From Saccharopolyspora gregorii (GTDB lineage Bacteria > Actinomycetota > Actinomycetes > Mycobacteriales > Pseudonocardiaceae), in assembly GCF_024734405.1 (NCBI RefSeq), contig NZ_CP059556.1, positions 4,836,001-4,900,000 on the forward strand: DNA of 64,000 bases, in the 5' to 3' direction. The stretch's first letter is position 1. Each line of letters starts with the position of its first letter. The position numbers and the translations under genes were made by a program. The notes below the pieces were generated by a model. The model was not told the DNA's origin and made no database searches. It worked only from the letters and a program-made list of their open reading frames with translations. Below are positions 16,762 to 25,165 of this stretch, piece by piece.

Positions 16762-17966
16762 TGCCACAGCTGCGCCATCGCGCCGAGCGAGTTCACCCCG
16801 AAGTACAACGACAGCAGCCAGGCCAGCACGCCGATCACCAGCAGCCACCGCGGGTACCGGTACCCGCCGAGCAGGTCCCGGCGCCGCGCCCCGACCCACA
16901 GCAGCACGCCGAACCCGACCGGCAGGATCAGCCCGTTGAGCGCGCCCGCCAGCACCAGCAGCGTCGTCGGCGCCTGGTCCAGCAGCAGGAACACGACGGT
17001 GGACAGCGCGATGAACCCGACGACCAGCCAGCTGCGGGCCCGCTGCAGCGCCGGGGAGAAGGTCACCACGAACGACACCGAGGTGTAGGCGGCACCGACG
17101 ACCGAGGTGATCGCCGCCGCCCACATGATCAGCCCGAACAGCCGGAGCCCGATCTCCCCGGCCGCGTGCTGGAACGCCTCCGCGGTCGGGTTGCCGGAAC
17201 CGAGCGTGGCGCCCGCGGCGACCACGCCGAGCACCGCGAGGAACAGCACCGCCCGCATCACGCCGGTGACCAGCAGCGACAGCACCGATCCGCGGCTGAC
17301 CTCGACGATGCGCTCCGGCCCGGTGACTCCGGCGTCGACGAGCCGGTGCGCGCCCGCGTAGGTGATGTAGCCGCCGACGGTGCCGCCGATGAGGGTGGTG
17401 ACGGCGAGGAAGTCGACCCGGTCCGGCAGCACCGCCTGCTTCAGCGCCTCCCCCACCGGCGGGTCGGACACGACGGCGACGTAGCAGGTCAGCGCGATCA
17501 TGAGCACGCCGAGCACGACCACGATCCGGTCCATCGCGACCCCGGCCCGCTTGCTCAGGAAGATCCCGATGGCCAGCAGCGCGGAGAGCCCGCCGCCGAG
17601 CTTCGCGTCCATCCCGACCATGGCGTCCAGGCCGAGCGCGGTGCCGGAGACGTTGGCGATGTTGAACACGAGCCCGCCGAACACGACGAGCGCGGCGATC
17701 GCGTAGCCCAACCCGGGCAGCACCGCGTTGCCGAGGTCTTGGGCGCGCATGCCGGAGACGCCGATGATGCGCCACACGTTGAGCTGCACCGCGATGTCGA
17801 TGAGCACGGACAGCACGATCACGAAGGCGAACGCGGCGCCGAGCCGCACGGTGAAGTCGGTGGTCTGGGTGATGAACCCGGGGCCGATGGCGCTGGTGGC
17901 CATCAGGAAGACCGCCCCGATCAGCGCGCCGCGGTGGGCGCCGGTCTTGGTGGTGGTGCCGCTCAT
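16758..17966 (-). CDS. NRAMP-related transporter of the 5-oxoproline operon (YcsG-like)
   Basis: This 402-residue protein has about 11 transmembrane segments of the NRAMP fold. The canonical metal-binding DPGN of helix 1 is replaced by GPGF ([10 protein letters not shown]), so classical Mn2+/Fe2+ transport is unlikely. Its Bacillus counterpart ycsG lies beside ycsF (pxpA), and here it is first in the operon with pxpA coupled to its stop codon, so uptake of 5-oxoproline or a related acid is the likely role. ATG 17966 has GGAGG upstream. It is divergent from the GntR regulator. Confidence 0.9.
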   Translation of the reverse strand: MSGTTTKTGAHRGALIGAVFLMATSAIGPGFITQTTDFTVRLGAAFAFVIVLSVLIDIAVQLNVWRIIGVSGMRAQDLGNAVLPGLGYAIAALVVFGGLVFNIANVSGTALGLDAMVGMDAKLGGGLSALLAIGIFLSKRAGVAMDRIVVVLGVLMIALTCYVAVVSDPPVGEALKQAVLPDRVDFLAVTTLIGGTVGGYITYAGAHRLVDAGVTGPERIVEVSRGSVLSLLVTGVMRAVLFLAVLGVVAAGATLGSGNPTAEAFQHAAGEIGLRLFGLIMWAAAITSVVGAAYTSVSFVVTFSPALQRARSWLVVGFIALSTVVFLLLDQAPTTLLVLAGALNGLILPVGFGVLLWVGARRRDLLGGYRYPRWLLVIGVLAWLLSLYFGVNSLGAMAQLWQ

Positions 17967-18109
17967 GCAGTGTCCTCCCGGCCTCCGGCCTGCCGCGCCG
18001 CCGTCCGCAGCGCTGGGGTTTCCCCGCCGGCCGGGTCGCCGGCCGCGCGGTGTCGCCACGATAGGGGCCGTTCGGCGAGGGATCAATAGTGCGTTCCTAC
18101 ATTCCCCAT

Positions 18110-18131
18110 GTTCAACGTTCGATCGTTCAAC
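18110..18131. promoter_or_regulatory. Candidate GntR/FCD operator between divergent promoters
   Basis: GTTCAAC, GTTCGATC and GTTCAAC follow each other directly, giving three GTTC-type half-sites in 22 bases within the divergent region between the NRAMP-like gene and the GntR gene. Placement suits control of both promoters. The pattern is visible but the binding partner is inferred. Confidence 0.45.
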
Positions 18132-18220
18132 AATCCTGCGGTAGCGTGTCGTCGGATCGTCGGACGTGCCCGCGGGCCGCCGCGGATACACTGCGGTTTC
18201 CGATCAACCCCGGGAGAGGC

Positions 18221-18943
18221 ATGACCAGCGCGCAGTGGGTCGACCGGCTGGCAGCGGACCGGTCCCTGCTCGAACGGACCAGCACCGTCGAGCGCGTCAC
18301 CGACCTGCTGCGGCAACGCATCATCCAAGGCGAACTGCCGCCCGGCACCCAGCTCTCCGAGGTCAGCGCGAAGGACGCGCTCGGCGTCTCCCGCAACACG
18401 CTGCGCGAGGCGTTCCGGCTGCTCGGCCACGAACGGCTGCTGGTGCACGAGATGCACAAGGGCGTCGCGGTGCGCAAACCCAGCAGCGCCGACGTCGCCG
18501 ACCTGTACCGGCTGCGCCGCATCATCGAGGTCGGCGCTGTGCGCCACGCCGCCACCACCAAGCGCGAACTGGTCGCCGCGGTGGCCCGCGCGGTGCGCGC
18601 CGGCGAGCAGGCCGCCGCCGACGGCGACTGGAGCGAGGTCGGCACCGCCAACATGCGGTTCCACGAAGCGCTCGTCGGGCTCGCCGACAGCCCCCGGATC
18701 AACGACGCGATGGCCGGGCTGCTCGCCGAGCTGCGGCTCGCGTTCCACGTGATGTCCACCGACGAGCGGGGCGGGCTCGACCCGCAGCGCACCCGCGGCT
18801 TCTACGAGAGCTACGTGGAGCGCAATCGCGCCATCGCCGACCAGGTCGCCGCGGGCGAGCTGGAGGCCGCGGCCTCCGCGCTGGAGACCTACCTCGCCGA
18901 CGCCGAAACCCAGCTGATCACCGCCTACGCGGAACGCACCTGA
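18221..18943 (+). CDS. GntR family regulator, FCD (FadR) subfamily, probable repressor of the pxp operon
   Basis: This 240-residue protein has an N-terminal winged helix (residues ~20-85: TVERVTDLLRQRIIQGELPPGTQLSEVSAKDALGVSRNTLREAFRLL) and a C-terminal all-helical FCD domain with ligand-site residues in LRRIIEVGAVRHA and MRFHEALVGLADS. FCD members bind small organic acids. It is transcribed divergently from the 5-oxoprolinase operon, so sensing 5-oxoproline or glutamate derivatives is a reasonable inference. ATG 18221 follows GGGAGAGG. Confidence 0.92.
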   Translation: MTSAQWVDRLAADRSLLERTSTVERVTDLLRQRIIQGELPPGTQLSEVSAKDALGVSRNTLREAFRLLGHERLLVHEMHKGVAVRKPSSADVADLYRLRRIIEVGAVRHAATTKRELVAAVARAVRAGEQAAADGDWSEVGTANMRFHEALVGLADSPRINDAMAGLLAELRLAFHVMSTDERGGLDPQRTRGFYESYVERNRAIADQVAAGELEAAASALETYLADAETQLITAYAERT

Positions 18944-18957
18944 CCGAGCGGCAGGAC

Positions 18958-19746
18958 TCAGTCGACGAGCCTGCGGCGCATCGCGGTGTAGGCCAGCAGC
19001 CACATCAGCGCCGCGAACAGCAGCAGCGCACCCACGTGCAGCAGGTCAACGCCCGGGCGCAGGCCGAACGAGGCGTCCCGCACCAGCTCCACGCAGTGGT
19101 ACAGCGGGTTGAACGCGGCCACCGTCCCCGCCCAGCCCGGCAGCTGGTCGATCGGGAAGAACGTGCCCGCCACCAGGAACAGCGGCGTGATCACCGCGCT
19201 CACGATGTAGTTGAACGAGTCGATCGACGGCACCACCGCCGAGCACCAGATGCCGAACAGCGCGAACCCCAGCCCCGTGATCAACCCGACCAGCGGCACC
19301 AGCAGCATGCCCGGCGCCGGGTCGAGCCCGAACACCATCGCCACCAGCAGCGGCGCGCACCCGTACACCCCGGACTTGGTGGCGATCCACAGCGCCTCGG
19401 CCGCGACGAGCTCGTGCACGTCGACCGGCGCGGCCAGCATCGCGTCGTAGGAGTGCTGGAACTTGCGCCGCACGAACGTGGTGAACATCCCGGCGAACGC
19501 GCTGGTGAACAGCACCGACGTCGCCACCACCCCGGTGCCGAGGAACTCGATGTAGGGCAGCCCGCGGATGGTCGCGATCAGCGAGCCGAGCCCGAAGCCG
19601 AACGCCAGCAGGTAGATCGTCGGCTCCACCACCGAGGAGAACGTGCTGGACAACCAGTACCGCCGGTACAGCGTCAGCTCCCGCCGCCACACCCCGGCGA
19701 ACGCGGCCAGTTCGAAGGTGCGCAGCCGCTGCGGCGTGGTGCTCAT
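18958..19746 (-). CDS. ABC-2 type transporter permease
   Basis: This 262-residue protein has six hydrophobic segments and the ABC-2 permease pattern seen in NodJ/DrrB-type exporters (FVRRKFQHSYDAMLAAPV, FNPLYHCVELVRDASFG). ATG 19746 overlaps the ATPase stop (ATGA), showing a coupled two-gene exporter. The substrate is unknown; DrrAB/NodIJ relatives export drugs or lipo-oligosaccharides. The gene converges on the GntR gene with only 14 bases between stops. Confidence 0.92.
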   Translation of the reverse strand: MSTTPQRLRTFELAAFAGVWRRELTLYRRYWLSSTFSSVVEPTIYLLAFGFGLGSLIATIRGLPYIEFLGTGVVATSVLFTSAFAGMFTTFVRRKFQHSYDAMLAAPVDVHELVAAEALWIATKSGVYGCAPLLVAMVFGLDPAPGMLLVPLVGLITGLGFALFGIWCSAVVPSIDSFNYIVSAVITPLFLVAGTFFPIDQLPGWAGTVAAFNPLYHCVELVRDASFGLRPGVDLLHVGALLLFAALMWLLAYTAMRRRLVD

Positions 19747-20678
19747 TCCACGGCCTCCCCGGTGAGCGAGACGAACACGTCCTCCAGGTTGCTCACCCGG
19801 CGGTGCCCGGTGCCGAGCCGCGCCGCCACCGGCTCCGGCATCAGCTCGGCGCGCAGCACCGAGACGGCGGGCCCGGTGCGCCGGGTGCTGAGCCCGGCCT
19901 CGCGGGTGATCGTCTCCACTTCGACGAGCCGCGCGGGCGGGCCGTAGTACTCGACGACGTCCTGCCCCGCGTGCTGCAGGCGCAACTCGTCGGGGGTGCC
20001 GGTGGCGATGACGCGGCCCCCGGACATCACCGCCACGTCGTCGGCGAGGCGCTCGGCCTCCTCGATGTAGTGCGTCGACATGAGCACCGTGACGCCGTCC
20101 GAGCGCAGCGCGTCGATCAGCGCCCACAGCTCCTGGCGCACCTGCGGGTCCAGGCCCACGGTCGGCTCGTCGAGCAGCACCAGCCGCGGCGAGTGCACCA
20201 GGCCGCGGGCGATGAGCAACCTGCGGCGCATCCCGCCGGAGAGCTCGTCGGTCTTGGTGTCGGCCCGCTTGCGCAGCTGCGCGAGGTCCAGCGCGCGCAG
20301 CACCGCCGCCGCCCGGTCGGCCCGCGGCACCCGGTACAGGTGCGCGAAGACCTCCAGGTTCTGCCGGGCGGTGAGCTCCTCGTCCAGGTTGTCCAGCTGC
20401 GGCACCACGCCCATCGCGGTGCGCGCCCGCTTCGACTCGCGCGGGACCCGGAAGCCGAGCACCTCGATCTCCCCGGCGTCCGCCCTGGTCTGCGCGGTGA
20501 TCAGGCGCATCGTGGTGGACTTGCCCGCACCGTTGGGCCCGAGCAGTCCCAGGCAGGTCCCGGCGGTGACGGTCAGGTCGAGGCCGTCCACGGCGGTGAT
20601 CTCGCCGTAGCGCTTCACCACGCCGCGCAGCGCCAGCGCGGATGACGTCCTCGTCGCGACACGCTGCCGTGCGGTCAT
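19743..20678 (-). CDS. ABC transporter ATP-binding protein (DrrA/NodI type)
   Basis: This 311-residue ATPase has Walker A GPNGAGKST, the Q-loop in VVPQLDNLDEELT, signature LSGGMRRRL, Walker B LVLLDEPTVGLDP and the switch His in STHYIEEAERLAD. The extra C-terminal ~90 residues are as in DrrA-type exporters. It energises the permease encoded immediately downstream. ATG 20678 follows GGGGGG-A with normal spacing. Confidence 0.94.
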   Translation of the reverse strand: MTARQRVATRTSSALALRGVVKRYGEITAVDGLDLTVTAGTCLGLLGPNGAGKSTTMRLITAQTRADAGEIEVLGFRVPRESKRARTAMGVVPQLDNLDEELTARQNLEVFAHLYRVPRADRAAAVLRALDLAQLRKRADTKTDELSGGMRRRLLIARGLVHSPRLVLLDEPTVGLDPQVRQELWALIDALRSDGVTVLMSTHYIEEAERLADDVAVMSGGRVIATGTPDELRLQHAGQDVVEYYGPPARLVEVETITREAGLSTRRTGPAVSVLRAELMPEPVAARLGTGHRRVSNLEDVFVSLTGEAVE

Positions 20679-20823
20679 GCGCGTTCCCCCCAGGTGGCCC
20701 GTGGACTCCGCCAACCGTACCGACGCGGCCCGGCCGACCGGCGCAACCGCGGAGATCGCCGCGCGGCGCGGCGATCCCGGCGGCGGCTCGTACCTCCTGG
20801 CAGGGCCGCCGCCCCGCGGACCG

Positions 20824-21666
20824 CTAGGCGAGCCCGGCGAACAGGTCCTGCTCGGCGCCGTGCGGTCCGGTGCCCGGACCGCGTTCGCCGCGCACCAGCA
20901 GGAAGTGCTCGACGGCGAACTCGGGGCGGCGCACCACCTGGCCGAAGAAGCCGTCTTCGTCGATGTTCACCTGGCTGCGGTAGTGGCGCAACGCCGCCAG
21001 CTTCGCCTCGTGGTGCGCGGCGCCGTCCAGCACCGCGGTGATCTCCTCGTCGGGCATGGTGTTCGGCTTGAACTCGGTGATCCCGGCCTCCCGCACCCGT
21101 TCCGCGAACGAGTCGGGCAGCACCGTCCAGTACACCTTCGGCACCTGCCAGGCCGCGCCGAGCTCCGGGGCGAACTCGGGGTCGGCGGCCGGGTCGAGCG
21201 CGTTCATCAGCGCCCGGTGCGCGGCGATGTGGTCGGGGTGGCCGTAGCCGCCGAAGTCGTCGTAGGTGATCGCGACGTGCGGACGTTCGGCGCGCAGCAG
21301 CGCGACCATCTGCCGGGTGACCTCCACCGGGTCGGCGGCGGCGAACACCCCGTCCTCGTGGTTGCTGTCCAGCCCGGCCATGCCGCTGTCGCGCCAGCGG
21401 CCGGGGCCGCCCAGCCAGTGGTGGCGGATGTCGCCGAGCTCGGTGAGCGCGGTCGCGATCTCGCCGCGGCGGTGCTCGCCGAGCGCGTCCGGAGCGCCCC
21501 GCAGATGGGCGAGGTCGTCGGCGACGACCTCGCCGAGTTCTCCGCTGGTGCAGGTCACCAGGGTCACGGTGGTGCCGTCCGCCGCGTAGCGGGCCATGGT
21601 GGCGCCGGTGGCGGTGGCTTCGTCGTCGGGGTGGGCGTGGACCAGTAGCAAGCGGCGGTCGCTCAT
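20824..21666 (-). CDS. mshB: N-acetyl-1-D-myo-inositol-2-amino-2-deoxy-alpha-D-glucopyranoside deacetylase (mycothiol biosynthesis)
   Basis: This 280-residue zinc deacetylase removes the acetyl group from GlcNAc-inositol, the second step of mycothiol synthesis. The PIG-L/LmbE zinc site appears as VHAHPDDEATATG with the third His in YGHPDHIAAH. The MshB-specific WRDSGMAG stretch separates it from many paralogues, although the related mycothiol conjugate amidase Mca shares the fold. ATG 21666 is chosen because the family begins at MSDRRLLLVHAHPDDE. Confidence 0.9.
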   Translation of the reverse strand: MSDRRLLLVHAHPDDEATATGATMARYAADGTTVTLVTCTSGELGEVVADDLAHLRGAPDALGEHRRGEIATALTELGDIRHHWLGGPGRWRDSGMAGLDSNHEDGVFAAADPVEVTRQMVALLRAERPHVAITYDDFGGYGHPDHIAAHRALMNALDPAADPEFAPELGAAWQVPKVYWTVLPDSFAERVREAGITEFKPNTMPDEEITAVLDGAAHHEAKLAALRHYRSQVNIDEDGFFGQVVRRPEFAVEHFLLVRGERGPGTGPHGAEQDLFAGLA

Positions 21667-21733
21667 GCTTTCGAGAGTAGCCAACTCCACCGACCAGGGC
21701 GGCGGAGTCCGCCGCCCGCCCGCCGGCCGGCCG

Positions 21734-22720
21734 TCACAGCCGGTCCGACAGCACCACCCACACCGGACCGGACGCGAACGGCAGCGGTTCGCCGGACGCC
21801 GTCGTGTACGTGGTGCCCACGTCGGCGGAGGGCCGGGACCAGCGCGCGTCGAAGGCCTTCCCGTCGCGCAGCACCACGGCCCGGCCGGAGCCCACCGTCG
21901 CGGCGTGCGGCGAGGCGCTGCCCGCCACGTCCTTCATCGCCGAGTCCCGCACCTCGACCTGCTGCAGCACGACGGTGCCCGCGCCGAGCCGCCCGCTGTC
22001 CGCCGCCGTCGCGGGCGCGCCGTCCATCGACACCAGCCAGCGCCGCTGCTCCGGCGACCAGGTGAAACCGGTGGAGGCCGCCCGGTAGTCGACCTGCGCG
22101 GAGGTGCGCGGCGCACCTCCCGCCGGGGCGGGCCCGAACGCCAGCGGCGCCTTCGGCGACCAGCCGGCGCCCGCGGGCAGCTCGCCGGGGCGGACGTAGA
22201 GGTTGTGCGGCACCGGCTTGCCGGTCCCGCGGAAGAACGCACGGGGCGCCTGCTCCGGCTGGACCGCTTCGAGCGGCGCGGCGTTCAGCGCCGGCAGCAG
22301 TTCCGGGGCCGCGCCGGAGAACGCCAGCGTCGGCCTGCCGTACTGGGCGAGCAGTTCCAGGTCGGTCTCGCGGGCGCTGCGCACCGGCCCGACGACGGGC
22401 GGCCGCTGCTTCCCGAACACGGCGACGAGCCTGCTCAGGCCACCTTCGACCGGTTCGACGACGACCACGTCCGCGGCGCCGATGCCGGTCGGCGGCCGGG
22501 CTTCCGGGGCGTTGTCGATCTTCACCGCGAGCACCGGGTCGTCGCTGCCGGGAGCTCCTCCGGCGGGCGCCGGTTCGGCGGTGGGCGGAGCCGCGCCCTG
22601 CGGGGCGTCCGGGGCGCGCTGCGTCCGCGCGGGCTGGCAGGCGAGACCACCCGCCAGCACGGTCACCAGCACCGCGAGCAGCACCACCGCTCGTCCGAGA
22701 AATCCGCGGTTCCGCACCAT
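21734..22720 (-). CDS. DUF3048 domain-containing lipoprotein
   Basis: This 328-residue secreted protein starts with a hydrophobic signal peptide ending in a lipobox, LAGGLAC, so it is probably anchored by a diacylglyceryl-Cys. After a Pro/Ala-rich linker comes a DUF3048 domain (AVKIDNAPEARPPTGIGAADVVVVEPVEGGLSRLVAVF, GPVRSARETDLELL). The Bacillus homologue is YerB. The biochemical function is unknown; a cell-envelope role is inferred from location. It lies upstream of mshB on the same strand with 67 bases between. Confidence 0.9.
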   Translation of the reverse strand: MVRNRGFLGRAVVLLAVLVTVLAGGLACQPARTQRAPDAPQGAAPPTAEPAPAGGAPGSDDPVLAVKIDNAPEARPPTGIGAADVVVVEPVEGGLSRLVAVFGKQRPPVVGPVRSARETDLELLAQYGRPTLAFSGAAPELLPALNAAPLEAVQPEQAPRAFFRGTGKPVPHNLYVRPGELPAGAGWSPKAPLAFGPAPAGGAPRTSAQVDYRAASTGFTWSPEQRRWLVSMDGAPATAADSGRLGAGTVVLQQVEVRDSAMKDVAGSASPHAATVGSGRAVVLRDGKAFDARWSRPSADVGTTYTTASGEPLPFASGPVWVVLSDRL

Positions 22721-23086
22721 CGCCCACCCCTCACTCGAACACCCAGAGTGCCCCTCTTTCGGGTGACGAGCAAGGTTCGCAAGGCCCTGACCAGGTGTTG
22801 TTCATGAAAGGACTACCTCCGACGGTCACGATCAGTGCACCGTTCCGACCAGTAGCCGCCCCACCCACCAGCGCCCACCCGCGAACCGCACCGGAGTGAA
22901 CGGACCGTCCGACCAACGGGACGGGACGAACGGTCCGTTCACCTCCCCGAACACGAGTCAACGGACCGTCCGACCAACCACACCGGACGAACGGTCCGTT
23001 CACCCTCCGCGGAACACGAGTGAACGGACCGTCCGTCCAACGAGATGGGACGAACGGTCCGTTCACTCCTCCAGCGGTGTGCCGGG
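22721..23086. other. Intergenic region carrying the palindrome array
   Basis: No gene is supported. The left part (22721-22895) is the likely promoter region of the DUF3048 gene. The right part is filled by three 47-bp palindromes listed separately. Confidence 0.7.
22896..23066. repeat. Array of three 47-bp palindromes
   Basis: The units are 22896-22942, 22957-23003 and 23020-23066. Each has 16-bp arms (GTGAACGGACCGTCCG paired with CGAACGGTCCGTTCAC) and a 15-base loop. The spacers of 14 and 16 bases share the end GAACACGA. Sequence identity between units is high. They end 20 bases before the molybdenum hydroxylase stop codon and could act as a terminator, a protein-binding array or a REP-like element. 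Confidence 0.85.
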
Positions 23087-25165
23087 TCAGCCGCCCAGCA
23101 GCTTGTCCGGCGTGATCGGCAGGTCCCGGACCCGGATGCCGGTGGCGTGGTGCACCGCGTTCGCGATGGCAGCGGGCGAACCCACGATGCCGATCTCGCC
23201 GACGCCGCGGCTGCCCATCGGGTTCGAATGCGGGTCGTGCTCGTCGAGCCAGCTGACCTCGATGTCGGCGACGTCGGCGTGCGCGGCGACGTGGTACTGC
23301 GCGAGGTCGTGGTTGATGACGTGCCCGAACTGCGGGTCGAGGACGCTGTGCTCGAACAGCGCCATGGACATGCCCATGGTGATGCCGCCGAGCAGCTGCG
23401 ACCGCACGAGCCGCGGGTTCACGACCCGCCCCACGGAGAACACGCCGAGCAGCCGCGGCACCCGCACCTCACCGGTGTCGGCGTTGACGCGGACTTCGGC
23501 GAAGTGCGCGCCGAACGAGTGGATGGCGTACCGCTGCTCGTCCGGCTCCTCGGGCATCGCGCCGTCGGCTTCGTCGCCGTCGGCGGGGTCGTGGCCGAAC
23601 TTCTCCCGGAACCGCCGGGCCGCTTCGACGACGGTCGTCCCCCAGGAGGTGAGCCCGGAGGAGCCGCCTTCGACGGTGGCGGTGGGCAGCGCGGTGTCGC
23701 CGAGCTCCAAGTCCACATCGGACACCGGGCGGTCCAGCGCGTCGGCGGCGATCTGGGTGAGCGCGGTCCGGGTGCCGGTGCCGATGTCGGCGGCGCCGAT
23801 GCGCACCTCGTAGCGCCCGTCGCGGTACCGGACGGTGGCGGTGGAGCCGGGCATCTTGTAGCCGGGATAGGTGGCGCTCGCGACGCCGGTGCCGACCAGC
23901 CAGTCCCCGTCCCGCGCGGACCGCGGCGCCGGGTCGCGGCCGGCCCAGCCGAACCGTTCGGCGCCTTCGCGCAGGCATTCGGCGAGGTGCCGCGCGGAGT
24001 GCGGCAGCCCGGTGGCGGGATCGACGGCGGGTTCGTTGCGGCAGCGCAGGTCGATCGGGTCGATCCCGCAGGCTTCGGCGAGTTCGTCCACTGCGGACTC
24101 GGTGGCGAACATGCCGGGTGCTTCGCCGGGTGCGCGCATCCAGAACGGGACGGGGACGTCGAGCGCCGCGAGCCGGTGCGTGGTGCGGCGGTTCGGCGCG
24201 GCGTAGACGGTGCGGGTGCCGACGGCGGTCTGTTCGGCGAACTCCTGCACGGTGGAGGTCTGCTCGACGACGTCGTGGGTGACGAGCTCCAGCTTCCCGT
24301 CGCGGTCCGCGCCGAGCCGCACGTGCTGGATGGTGGGCGTGCGGTAGCCGACGAGCGCGAACATCTGCTGCCGGGTCAGCGCGAGCTTCACCGGCCGCCC
24401 GCCCGCGACCCGGGCGGCGAGCGCGGCGAGCGCGTTGTGCGCGTGCGCGGTGCCCTTGGAGCCGAAGCCGCCGCCGACGTGCGGGGCGAGCACCCGGATC
24501 CGTTCCGGGTCGAGCCCGAGCACCGGCGCGAGCCGCGACCGCATCTGGTGCACGCCCTGCGTCGAGTCGTACATCGTGAGCACGCCGCCGCGCCAGGTCG
24601 CGATGGTGGCGTGCGGTTCCATCGGGTTGTTGTGCTCCATCGGCGTCGTGTAGGTCGCGTCCACCACGACCGCCGGTTCCGCGCCGTCCGGGTCGCCGTC
24701 GCGCGTGTCGGCGGCGAACGACGGGTTGACCACCTCCGGCGCGTAGAGCGCGTCGTCGTCGCCGCGCAGCACCACGTGGTGCGGTTCCCGCCGGTAGTCG
24801 ACGCGCACCAGGTCCGCGGCCTGCCGCGCGATCTCGGGGGTCTCGGCGAGCACCGCGCCGATGAGCTGGCCCCGGAACGCGACCTCCGGGGATTGCAGCA
24901 CCCACAGCTCGGCGTCGGAGTCGGTCGCCAGCCGGGGCGCGTTCTCGTGGGTGAGCACCGTCGCGACGCCGTCGAGGTCTTCGGCGGCGTGCACGTCGAT
25001 GTCCTCGATCCGGCCGCGCGCGATCGTCGCCTGCACCGGATGCACGTACAGCGGGTCGGGCACGGGGTGCTCGAACGCGTAGCGCGCGGTGCCGTTGATC
25101 TTGTCCGGGCCGTCCAGCCGTTCCAGCGGGGCGCCGATCGCCCGTGGCCGCAGCAGGTCCGTCAT
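23087..25165 (-). CDS. Xanthine dehydrogenase-family molybdopterin-binding subunit (PaoC/YagR-like)
   Basis: This 692-residue large subunit of a molybdenum hydroxylase has the N-terminal a/b hammerhead (ERLDGPDKINGTARYAFE) and the Moco domain with HVGGGFGSKG, MRAPGEAPGMF and the C-terminal GSRGVGEIG, where Glu is the catalytic base. The order small Fe-S, FAD, Moco subunit matches PaoABC aldehyde oxidoreductase of E. coli. The substrate is probably an aldehyde or N-heterocycle. ATG 25165 overlaps the FAD subunit stop (ATGA) after GGAGGAGG. No XdhC/PaoD chaperone gene is in the cluster. Confidence 0.93.
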   Translation of the reverse strand: MTDLLRPRAIGAPLERLDGPDKINGTARYAFEHPVPDPLYVHPVQATIARGRIEDIDVHAAEDLDGVATVLTHENAPRLATDSDAELWVLQSPEVAFRGQLIGAVLAETPEIARQAADLVRVDYRREPHHVVLRGDDDALYAPEVVNPSFAADTRDGDPDGAEPAVVVDATYTTPMEHNNPMEPHATIATWRGGVLTMYDSTQGVHQMRSRLAPVLGLDPERIRVLAPHVGGGFGSKGTAHAHNALAALAARVAGGRPVKLALTRQQMFALVGYRTPTIQHVRLGADRDGKLELVTHDVVEQTSTVQEFAEQTAVGTRTVYAAPNRRTTHRLAALDVPVPFWMRAPGEAPGMFATESAVDELAEACGIDPIDLRCRNEPAVDPATGLPHSARHLAECLREGAERFGWAGRDPAPRSARDGDWLVGTGVASATYPGYKMPGSTATVRYRDGRYEVRIGAADIGTGTRTALTQIAADALDRPVSDVDLELGDTALPTATVEGGSSGLTSWGTTVVEAARRFREKFGHDPADGDEADGAMPEEPDEQRYAIHSFGAHFAEVRVNADTGEVRVPRLLGVFSVGRVVNPRLVRSQLLGGITMGMSMALFEHSVLDPQFGHVINHDLAQYHVAAHADVADIEVSWLDEHDPHSNPMGSRGVGEIGIVGSPAAIANAVHHATGIRVRDLPITPDKLLGG

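Noticed and set aside
18958-20127. A 389-residue minus-strand frame and other long fused frames such as 15976-17775
   Set aside because: High GC keeps alternative frames open. The true starts are set by ATGA/GTGA overlaps and ribosome-binding sites at 19746 and 16761.
22896-23066. A CRISPR array at the 22.9-kb repeats
   Set aside because: The period is similar (61 and 63 bases), but each unit is one long palindrome and the spacers are only 14-16 bases with shared ends.
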